Assembly: GCF_000002235.5 (NCBI RefSeq)
Contig: NW_022145605.1
Span: forward strand, 33,563,266 to 33,627,265
Direction of reading: 5' to 3'
Source of the DNA: Strongylocentrotus purpuratus
Lineage: Eukaryota > Echinodermata > Echinoidea > Camarodonta > Strongylocentrotidae
Length of the DNA stretch: 64,000 bases
This document shows, piece by piece, positions 24,925-35,100 of the stretch (position 1 is its first letter; every line of letters begins with the position of its first letter). The notes under the pieces are model-generated. The model saw nothing but the letters and a program-made list of their open reading frames with translations. It was not told where the DNA came from and did not search any database. Position numbers and translations under genes: made by a program.

Positions 24925-25598
24925 GGCTCACACTTACATGTATATTCTGAGAGTACTTTTGCTGTGTTGGGAAGTCACCATTGACATCTGCCCTGTGCAA
25001 CCGAAGATCACACAGTCTTCAAAATACTTACATTAAAATTCTGGTAAGTCATATTTTATTATGTTTCACATTTCTCCTGGTAAATTCATTCATAATAAAT
25101 TACCTTACACACAAGAACTCACTTCAATTGCTCAACGCAAAAACATTTAGGCTCACACATACATGTATATTCTGAGAGTACTTTTGCTGTGTTGGGAAGT
25201 CACCATTGACATCTCACCTGTCGACCGAAGATCACACAGTCTTCAAAATACTTACATTAAAATTCTGGTAAGTCATATTTTATTATGTTTCACATTTCTC
25301 CTGGTAAATTCATTCATAATAAATTACCTTACATACAAGAACTCACTTCAATTGCTCAACGCAAAAACATTTAGGCTCACACATACATGTATATTCTGAG
25401 AGTACTTTTGCTGTGTTGGGAAGTCACCATTGACATCTCACCTGTGCAACCGAAGATCACACAGTCTTCAAAATACTTACATTAAAATTCTGGTAAGTCA
25501 TATTTTATTATGTTTCACATTTCTCCTGGTAAATTCATTCATAATAAATTCCCTTACACACAAGAACTCACTTCAATTGCTCAACGCAAAAACATACA
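24925..25598 (+). repeat. Three tandem ~225-bp units, each with an exon-like end and splice donor
   Basis: Units start at 24925, 25150 and 25374 (GGCTCACAC...), period 224-225, and are nearly identical. Each ends an exon-like block with AATTCTG|GTAAGTC; donors fall at 25044, 25268 and 25493. A single diverged unit lies at 51330-51540, upstream of SLC43 copy 3. Flanking DNA beyond the units (25600-25665 and 51540-51590) is also shared, so the block belongs to the duplicated segment that carries copies 2 and 3. Interpreted as a triplicated leader exon and perhaps promoter of copy 2. Confidence 0.75.
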
Positions 25599-25750
25599 GG
25601 TATAGGCCTATACATAAGTCTTTCATTTCTATGAAATCATTGCCTTATCATTTCATTTGGTCTCTCTCTCTCAAAGTGCCATATCGTTTGACTTTGGCGA
25701 TCATGCTGTTCTACAACCCTCGGCTCCTAGCCTTCTCTACTTAGAACCAC

Positions 25751-26137
25751 TCACAGATCTGTCACTCCTCCCTCTTCCAACAATTTCTGCAGACTGTCCA
25801 TCCAAAGTATCCTCCTTCTTCCCTTACTCCTTCCCTCAATTTTCCCTGTCAAAGCAAGATTCTCTAGGCCTTCTTTACGTGTAATGTGACCCATGAACTT
25901 CAACTGCCTAATCAACATCTCACGTTTCATTTTCCTTTGCACTCCAGCTCGTTTAAGAACTTCCTCATTGCTAACTTTGTCAGTCCAGGGGATTTTCATC
26001 ATTCTTCTTAAAAACCACATTTCGCAACTTTCCAAACGCTTTTTAGTATCAGAGGCTAAAGTCCATGTTTCACTACCATACATAAGTACTGGGTAGATGT
26101 AACAATTTAATACTCTTATTCTGGTCCTCATACTCAT
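25751..26137 (-). mobile_element. LINE C-terminal fragment (domain after reverse transcriptase)
   Basis: A 128-codon open frame on the minus strand reads RIRVLNCYIYPVLMYGSETW, then RLESCEMWFLRRMMKIPWTD, LIRQLKFMGHITRKEGLENL, and GRRRILWMD. This is the segment C-terminal to the reverse transcriptase in many invertebrate non-LTR elements. Clade not resolved. The frame is intact over this span but the polymerase core is absent, so it is a fragment. Lies between the triplicated exon-like units and a SINE, upstream of SLC43 copy 2; the matching place near 51595 has no LINE. Confidence 0.82.
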
Positions 26138-26239
26138 TGTTTGATTTGTGAGAATTTTGCCTAACTTTAAAAATGCAGATTTAGCAAGAGCTATTTTTTT
26201 CTTGATTTCTGTCTCACATCTGGCATCCTCGGTAATGAA

Positions 26240-26535
26240 AATAATAAAAATCTAGATTTATAAAGCGCTTGATACGGAACACCATCTCTACTAGCGCTTT
26301 ACAGATATTATTTCACGGGTCATCGGATTGATTGACGGACAATGTGCACCATCTCCACTCCCTGGGGAGTATTCCTACCACATATGGTCACCGTGAGGAC
26401 ATAGGCAATTACTAACACCAATGCTATCATCATCATACCGGGTCTCCATTTCTCTCTTGGGTACTGAGTTGCAAATGTAGATTAATGTCTTCCCAAGGGA
26501 CAATAGTGCCGTGTCGGGGATCGAACCCACGACCT
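26240..26535 (-). mobile_element. tRNA-like SINE, minus strand, upstream of SLC43 copy 2
   Basis: Reverse complement starts at the B box GTGGGTTCGATCCCCGACAC and ends in AAAGCGCTTTATAAATC. A diverged equivalent lies at 51595-51865 upstream of copy 3. Confidence 0.65.
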
Positions 26536-26895
26536 TGTGAGTGGGGGTGAAGTGGAAATGTCTAATATAACCAAGGAACGAAATATACTACTGCATTTTC
26601 ACACTTTATGAGCACTTAGTATAACTTGATATTTTTAATTAACTTATAACCTTGTTTTAATTATACTTCCTTGATAATGTTACCATATTCCTTTATCAGT
26701 TTTATTAAATCATATTATTCTTGCCATAACCAGAAATCTAAATGTCATAAAAATCTAAAATATGTCATACATAATAACGGAGTAGGTACCACAATATTTA
26801 AACCCGTGTGAGTAGGGGTGAAGTGGAAATGTCTAATATAACCATGGAACGAAATATACTACCGCATTTTCACACTTTATGAGCACTTAGTATAA
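26536..26895 (+). repeat. 89-bp direct repeats spaced 271 bp
   Basis: 26536-26624 and 26807-26895 (TGTGAGTGGGGGTGAAGTGG...) differ at about three positions. The 180 bp between is AT-rich and unique. Could be a partial tandem duplication. Confidence 0.7.
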
Positions 26896-27030
26896 ACTAC
26901 GTTAAAATCATACAAATCGACAGTAACAACAGTTACACACAATAACAAGAGAAGGGACTGAAAATATAGACTTTGGCTTGTTTATCAATAAATTGTTTTT
27001 ACGTTTTTAGAAGTTTATTTTAGTCGAATG

Positions 27031-27165
27031 CCTCAGTCACACCGTCAAACCAACTCCACATCGACAACACACTGATTCCACACCGACTCTTAACCGACTG
27101 TTTTTTCCATTGGGGGTAATGTAGTTTTGTTGGATTATCTGATTATGGTCTATAGTGTCGGTCTT
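27031..27165 (+). mobile_element. Relative of the CCTCAGTCACACCG MITE
   Basis: CCTCAGTCACACCGTCAAAC followed by repeated CCGACTC-like words, then TGTCGGTC; right end unclear. Confidence 0.42.
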
Positions 27166-27169
27166 ATAA

Positions 27170-27390
27170 GTGAAATGGACACTATAGACGACAAGGTACG
27201 TGGATCGAATCTCTGTCAGTCACTCTGAAATCCGTCCCTGGCAATGACATTTATCTACATTATCCTATCCTGGCTCAAAGGGTGGTGGGGTACCCACTGG
27301 AAACAAATTCCTTACAGAGTTAAGCGCGTCAGATATAGAGGTTGTCTAATAAACCCGGTGGTAATAATCACGATACTCTGTGGTTGTTTC
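27170..27390 (+). mobile_element. Degenerate tRNA-like SINE
   Basis: GTGGATCGAATCTCTGTCAG as a worn B box, then GGGGTACCCACTGG and GTTAAGCGCGTCAGATATAG. Confidence 0.4.
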
Positions 27391-27814
27391 ATGGATTTAT
27401 GAACTAATAAGGGTACCTAAAACCAACACATATGACTGGATTAGGGCCTATATGTACTATAATCAGTGAAAGCGTTAGAACAGGCTTTCTGACAATCTAA
27501 GCCAATTCCGAGATACAGAAAAAGGTAATTTTTACAAAAATGTGAAAAACCCATCTAGACGAACGCTGTACACGAGTTCATGAAATGTAGTAATTACTAT
27601 TCCTTTATGCACTAGCGGTACGCTCTATGATACACAGGTGGAAGTATCCTTTCCAAGAGGGCAATAGAATTATTCACGAAGCACCTCCATCACGTTGGCA
27701 GTAATTATTTTGAAATGCAAAAAGTGGGATCGTCTCCATGTTTAAAATATCTGTCGATATTTGAGAGTCATTTGTGCAAGTGCTATCTCCGAGGTGGCTT
27801 AAACCAAGAAGGTG

Positions 27815-28010
27815 TTTGGTTTGGTTTGGTTTGGTTTTATTTTCCGTATAAAAAAAAATTCAATACATACAAGAATACAATTTACAAATAATACAAATCA
27901 AGAATTAAAAAACGGCTGGAAAGCTCTATTCAGAGCCATTATTAAAATGGCTCTGTTCTTCCTAGAGGTCCAGAAATAATCAAACATAGAAATAAAACAC
28001 AAAATAATAC
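27815..28010 (-). mobile_element. Possible LINE 3' end, minus strand
   Basis: (GGTTT)n at 27815-27838 followed by TTATTTTCCGTAT and an A-rich stretch looks like the reverse of a LINE tail. No coding part found. Confidence 0.3.
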
Positions 28011-30349
28011 AAAAATATAATATTACAAACGCACTATCTACAACCCCCTCCCAAACCCTCTATAACACATTATGAATACGACTGTTACCATCCCCCCCTC
28101 CCCGTTTACACCAAAAGTTTATACATCAATGTTTATACATTACAATGTGATACGGCCGTCATCGAAAACATGTCATTTTTTCAACAATGCCTAGCGCGTC
28201 ATTGCCTGTTTACAAAGGAACATCTTTCCATTAATTTCACAATGTAAATAGATCAAATTGAAATACGAATGTTTTGACAAGCCTAAAGTCTTGAACGCGA
28301 CTTTAGCACGTACCTTCGTCGATATGACTATGCATTCAGACACTTTGTAAATAGGATGAATCATATTTAAAGTCATTTCTTCTATTGTTGAGCTAGCAGT
28401 TTACAGGAGGAAAAATCACTATAGCTCAGGGGTGACATTTGCACATTTCCTTCAGTGAAATACAAGTGGCGTAGTTACAGAAAAAAAAAACGAGGGCAAG
28501 GGCACCCCACTCCCTCCTCTTCTTCTCAATTGTGTGGTGGAAAATTATTTTTGTTTAAAGCTAGAAAAGAAAGAAGGGAACATTTGATATTGAGGGGGAA
28601 GGGACCAGGAAGGAAGGCACCTGGCAGGACCACCTTCGTTACCCCCACCCCTCCTAATCAGTAGCCTTATACATTCGCGTTTCATTTTCTATCCAAGTTC
28701 GATGCCCCCTCCTAATCTTTCAATTGCCCCACTCAACGCCAATGGGGCTACCTTCTCTATCCCAAATAAACTATTATCAAATGTATTATTGGCTAGTGAA
28801 GTGAATACACACATAAGATTGTTATGCATTAACAGTGACTGTCGTCATAGATCACCAATCTGTCCGAAAATGAGGGGTCGATTGCCCCAAAATGAGGCAG
28901 CAGTTGCCTGAAGTTGTAACTTCTAAGGCTGCAGCACCGGGCTCCAACCCATTTCTTACGCGTTTATAAGCAGTATGACTGTGGAAGAGCAACCGGTACG
29001 TTCCCTTGAGTAACAAAAGAAACTTTGCCACCAAACATCCCCACCCCCCAAAAAAAAATGGCCCCTGTTTTTATTCTTTTTATAACCCAATTTTAATGTA
29101 ATTGTTGTGTGATTTACCTTAGTGTACTTACTATACTTCCAAGACTTGTGAAAGGTGATGTCATCCATTTACAAATTCATTAAACTTCGTGATCGAGTAC
29201 ATTCCATCGTGAAAATTATGTTTTTGGAGTTTTGAGAATATGCATTTGTCATGAAGATGGTTGTTGTTTTAATAAAAGAGCTTTAATATTGTCTATGATC
29301 TAATTTTTCACTTCAATGACTCTTTGTAGATCTTTAACGTTGTTGGTAAACTTTTTTAGTGGAATTAATGATATTCACTCACTTTTGCCTCGTTCAATAA
29401 GTATATATTATTCGAACAACGCACGTCGGTGATCATGGAAATATGCAAAGAAATTATAAGATTGAACCGTGCTAAAATTACCAAAACAATTGTATGAGGG
29501 ATAATTTAAAAAATGGTATAAAATCGACATACCTACATAAGCCTTCATACATAAACCAAACCACCACTTATAAATATCCGGATCATGTTAAGTGAACCTT
29601 GAACAGTGAAAAACATAATTCCGCAATTTTCATCCGGAATCATCATGACAAGATTAATCAATTCAATTAAGGTATGTGGGATAGAAAAAAGACACAATGA
29701 TACAAATCTACGTCATGCTTGGGGTGTATATATGGTCCAATTATTTGTGCATTGTGTAAGTTGGAACCAGGATTCCAAAATACCGTGTGTCGTCATAAAT
29801 ATAGTGACAATTTAAGTTCATTCTCCTTAAGCTGTCTATCTCTCTATTTAAAGGTTACTGTCTTCAAAAAATATGCTGCCATGATGATATTGTAAAAAAA
29901 TGTAATGCGTCAAACAATCGTTTCAAGGATGTCATTATAAGAATATGTATCAATCGAAAATAACGGTTAGGTGCCTCACTGAGTAAATAAGTGCAGAAAT
30001 GATTGTCGCCGCGTTCTGTGCTAGCGCTCCCCTTCCCTCTGTTCTCGATGCAGGCTCGGGTTTAGGGGAAAACACTCTGTTCCTCGGACTAAACGTTGAT
30101 ACTCCGGTCACACATAGCACATAGCACTGCGATGGAAAACTGGCAAAGAGCGTGGCCAATAGGGGTCAATCGTGGGCCGGGCAAACGTGGGAGGACCTCC
30201 ATGACCGTGGTTTGGTCGGGATTGGATCTCATAGGACGGGAAGCTACAGGCTCTCCCCACGCTTATTTTGAACGAGCACAAAATATGCTTAGCCGGTTCG
30301 TGGCCAACATGTTATAAGCGGGGCAAAGTTTTATTAAGAACGTAGTGGG
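28011..30349. other. Spacer upstream of SLC43 copy 2
   Basis: The 29375-29770 stretch matches 51975-52410 upstream of copy 3 (e.g. CGTTCAATAAG..., CATGCTTGGG), so it is part of the duplicated segment. The 28440-29060 stretch has C/G runs and a TGGCGTAG-like end typical of a decayed DNA element. No gene. Confidence 0.5.
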
Positions 30350-30660
30350 AACGCTTTTATCGTAGAAACAGCGTGGTAGCAGAGTGGTAACATCGTGGTG
30401 AGATGTCTGTGTAAATATCTCGTTAATTTCGAGCCGCTTTAGGTCGTTCATCTTAGGTCGATTCTGAAGAACTACTTAAACACCCCCGATTATTATTGAC
30501 ATTGCCACAAATCGTAGTAGAAGCGTACTAGAAGCGTACTAGAAGCGTAATATGGTAAGCACAAGCGTAGCGACATCGTTCTTCAGTTTCTAGGTCTGTA
30601 TACAAATGTAGTAGCGACAACGTAGTAGAAACGACCACGTGGTCGGCATTGGTCTAGGTG

Positions 30661-30868
30661 TCATCGTAGTGGCAGCGAGTCAGCAGCGCTTTGATGGGGG
30701 TATAATTAATAGCCAGGTCACACATTGACCATGGCGACCACTCCGATCTGAAAAAAATATCGAATCGGAGCATTATCGCCGTCTAAATCAAGCAAATTGG
30801 GAAATTGAAGACTACATCACGACTGTACTGCGATGCTTCTACGTCAAAGCGCTGCTGACTCGCTGCCA
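30661..30868. repeat. 24-bp perfect inverted repeat around 149 bp
   Basis: GGCAGCGAGTCAGCAGCGCT at 30671 recurs inverted at 30844-30867. It is preceded (30350-30660) by degenerate GTAGAAGCGTACTA and CGTGGTAGCA repeats; likely one composite non-coding element. Confidence 0.5.
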
Positions 30869-31419
30869 TAAGTTCATTAACCAGGGTCGCCCCGTACCCT
30901 TTTTTTTTCTGGAAAGAGCCTTACCCTAATCATATGGTTGTGTCAATTGTTTTGGTACTCAAAGTGAAGCAAATGTCTCCATTGGTCTTTTTATTACCGA
31001 CGGGGCTACAATGTTCTCCCTTTTCCCCAGTAAAATATACACCAGTCTAACCGCCGAATCGACTCTAAACCGGGAGGTATCACTCGTGGGTATTCGTGGG
31101 CATAATGGCAATACAATATTATGAAGATTACATATTTTCACTATTCTTTCAAAGGTATGATAGTAGCCCACGCAATGGAGTGGAATTTGTGCACATTTCT
31201 TCTGAAGATTGTTATTTTTTTTAATATAAGTTTAAAGTTACTAAACAATTAGTCACTGGACTTATAAAATATCAGACCATTATTATGTCTTTTTCAAAAT
31301 CATGTGCGCCTTACATCATATCCGCAACTTCGTTATTCCGATCGGTGGGTGTACTGTTGACCTTACATACCGCAATTATTAAAACCTGAATAGCGTTGAT
31401 CTCTCACAAGGAGATTATA

Positions 31420-32065
31420 ATATGCCCGAGGCAAGGTCTATTGAAAACCTTACAAAACGACGTATTATCTCTTGTCATACATGATCATCCTTTAACCCTC
31501 GGTAAATAATACAATCCCTTTTCTCTTTATGCAAGATAATCCAGCGAAAATATGAAGGTGGAATACATACTGTGCATCGGGGGCCCTCTATGTCGACTAT
31601 TCCATCAACAACTTGAGCGAGGCCTTTTATAATTCTATTCAATATACACAGTGCAATGATATTGTTGGTTGTTTTTGGATCGGTAGATATAACCGGGTTA
31701 CAGTTTTCGTTTTGCTACGTGAACTTGAATATACCAGGTTTCATGTTATATTAAAAATTCACTGAATTGGCAAAGGAAAATGCCCACTAGTTTACTCCGT
31801 AACAATTACCTAAGTATAACCTTGAACTAAAAGAGCATTTTACTCATACAGTATAGATTTCGGTTATTCTCCTAGCGTAGCATTATTATTTTTCGATCCA
31901 AAAACTACAAACTTATCTTATGATATAAATACAGGTTATGTGACCAAAATGTGATATTGTTGCCTTCCAAAATTAGTAATATCATATACGCGAGAGTTCA
32001 AATGTGTTAAGCGTTGATTTATGTTTGTTTCTTTGTTTTCTTGCTATTATCGTTTTCATTTGTAG
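31420..32065 (+). promoter_or_regulatory. Upstream block of SLC43 copy 2, shared with copy 3 (52795-53292) and partly copy 1
   Basis: Matches copy 3 over GGGGCCCTCT..., AAAGAGCATTTTACTCATA and the leader acceptor. Lies inside the proposed leader intron. No promoter motif could be assigned. Confidence 0.35.
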
Positions 32066-32127
32066 GTCTCTCGTTACCTTTATCTGTTCAACTGGCATTA
32101 GCTGAAACGGGCTCGAATTAAACCAAC
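32066..32127 (+). other. 5' untranslated part of the first coding exon, copy 2
   Basis: The acceptor TTTTCATTTGTAG ends at 32065. The same acceptor and leader are conserved in copy 3 (53293). The donor partner is proposed to be one of the three exon-like units at 24925-25598. Confidence 0.55.
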
Positions 32128-35100
32128 ATGACGATGAAGACTGTCCAAATTATCGAGCGGCTCCTTGCTCTCCTATATGCATGTTTTGAGAATCTGATAC
32201 ACGGTGGCATCATCTTTGGCTGGCCCTCACTGGTCTTTGTCTTCATCCAGCTTGGCTATTTCAGTGAATTATGCGGTGACACCAATGCAAATGCGACATC
32301 TTCTTTACAGGTAAGAGGCACATACCTGTGTAAATAATTTCACTTTGGGCCCAGAGTTTAGTAACCCTTTGGGATGCGCATTCAATAACTGAACTCTTCT
32401 TGTCAATTAATTATGACCAATTATTTTATATATAATGGTCCTTTTATAAAAGTATTTTTCTCGATATCCTCTGGAAGATGTTTCCTACGACACTGTGCAA
32501 ATTCATTCCTTCTCAAGTTTGTATTACCAGAGCAGTGCCAGTATCTGCCGTCCTAGAATCGGACTATTTGGTTATACAACTGGGGCGGATCCATGATTTT
32601 TAAATAGAGAGGGCACAATGTTCTGGAAATTGTTGATAAGCCCCCTCCCTCCCCCAAGAAAACCCCCAAAACACGAAAACTATTAGGATTGAGAGTCTCT
32701 GACAAGCAAACTGAAAGTCTTAGACTTGTGAACTAAAGGCATGATCTCTCTAGGTTCCAAATGTGGAGCATGGGTCAGTTGTGTCCCCTCCCCCAATCCG
32801 TCAGTGCATCAAAGGTCACGCTAGCAAAGACTATTTTGATCCCCTGATCCGAGGTAGAATAGACTTTGACCTAGCGGCTTCGATTTTTACCCTAAATCGC
32901 TCGAGGACGAACGCTCGATTAGGACGGTGCCTGGGCGGCTACCGCCCGGGCGCCGAGGATTTTTCAGCGGCGACCAAGCGATACCCTGAAAACAAGCAGG
33001 GGCCGGTCACCCGCCGCCTCCGTGCCCGGGCGAAATCGGCTGAAAACTCACCGCCCGGCCGCCGAGCAGGCTACTTTTGGGGGTTGTGACCATAACTTAA
33101 ACGCCTTGCAGATATACAAGTACCAAGGTCATGTGAGTCATTAAGTTTGCCCACACCTGGGTGGAGAGTTGCAAATATGGATCTATACTTCACCAAAACA
33201 CGTTATAACCGGGCTGGGATTCGAACCCACAACCTATTTGATTGAAAGTCAAGTGAAATTAACTGCTTTAATACCACGACACCTCTCATCGTTTTGTTTT
33301 TTGTGTGTGAATTTTTAGGATCATCTACCTATACGTTGCTGTACATTTTTAATGATCCAACCACTTTGTCATTTCCTTTAGTGTTTTTCCATTTTATTGG
33401 CTTATCTATGTTTGCAAGAAATATTGAATTGTATTCTTTGCCTTTGTATGTTTTTATGAAAGAGGTGAATAAATTCAATTCAATTTGATTCAATATATCT
33501 TGCATGTATTTTAATAGCTCAACAATATTACGGATGCTCAAAATCTCAGCAAGCCAGGCGGTGTTGAATCTTGTCCAGAACAGGAGAGTCGTCTACAACT
33601 CATCTTCTCTGTCACTGTGGCTGTGCAAGCTTTATGCATGTTTCCTGTTGGGTTCATGTTCGATTACTATGGTACCCGAATATCCCGCGTGGTCATGAGG
33701 TAGGTTTCCAACACAACAGTTGAACAGTGTAGTCAGGGTTCGAAGCATAAACTGCTAATTAGGAAAGAAATATAGGCCTACAGTCGGCTCATTGTCAAAA
33801 TAATTTGGTATTTTTTCCAAAAGGTAGCAACATGTATAGTAATATTGCACTTTCCTGCGATCCTTGTATTGCTGCAGGTCCCCATTGAATACACCTTGAA
33901 GGAGATCGAGAGACAAATATGGGCAAAACACCTTTGTAAACGTCGAGCAATAGTTGAACTATATGAGTCAAGAGCCTCCGCCATACAGTACTATTAAACA
34001 CATATCGCTTTCCATTGACAAAATACTCCTTGCTTTTTACGAAGTGAAATACTAACAACATTTTAATTCATTTCGAACAAGAGACTGGAAATTTTCTAAT
34101 GATTGCCACTGCATTAAATAAAAAGTCTAATACTGATGCGTTCTAAATCCATCAACTACCATTTTGCGCTCCTTTAAGTTTCTTGTTATTTTAGTTTGCT
34201 TTTTTAATTGATTGATTGTTTAAGCTATTTACAGCTATTTTATACTAACTATCTTTGAATTATTTCTTTGAATCTTACCAATAGTATCATTATGCTCATT
34301 GGCTACGTATTAATGGCATTCAGTTCTCCAACTTACCCTATTCTGGTGTTTCCCGGAACCATCTGTTTTACCATTGGAGGAGTCATCATGCTCTTTTCTT
34401 CTATGCAGGTTTGTTATCCAATCTCTTACGATCACCAAATTTCGCATTTGATTACCAAACACTTTACCACCCAAACGCACGTTCACGCCCACACACACGC
34501 AAGCAAACACGCACAAACATACGCACCCACACATTTCAAACCCCAGTTGGCACCGCAATTTGACGGGTATATTTTGTCGGAAGTCGTGCCATCTGTGTGG
34601 GATGCATGTAATGCCTGCGTATCGTAGTACGATGACATAGAGATGGGACCAGGGTGTCGGTAGCTTGGCATGCTAATATGTATCTATGAATAATTCATGC
34701 GGAGCAGTGAAACCCACTTTGCAAAAGGCCTCGTGACATTCGTCACTCGGTCGCGCGTTCACCCGGGGTATCTAGACTCATCTCAGTCGCTTAGCCAGAG
34801 TCACGAGGCCTTGTCAAAAGGCTAGGGTGTCGGCGAAGACAGCCAAATTTGAATATCTCAAGCGTTTTCCATGTGGCAAGAAATAAAGTTGAAATGTACT
34901 GTGTGTTCTGGTCAGCTTGTTCTGGTCCCCAAAATCATCAATAAGCAATTGAATTTTCCACGGTCGGCCGAAGGTTTTTACCATCGGGAGGTCACGTGAC
35001 GCCTTCGTGACCTAGTTCGAACGCATTGTACTCTCAATACGACGTCGTGTAGCCATCGTGTGGCTTTCGCGTGGACTGCGGGTAAACTACTTTAATACAA

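Noticed and set aside
24981-25744. Three similar frames reading NRRSHSLQNTYIKILVSHIL
   Set aside because: They read across the conserved splice donor into intron-like sequence of tandem units; the repetition comes from the DNA repeat.
32763-33089. 108-codon frame across the GC-rich insert
   Set aside because: Open because the segment is GC-rich; the first third is intron sequence shared with copy 3, where the frame is not kept.
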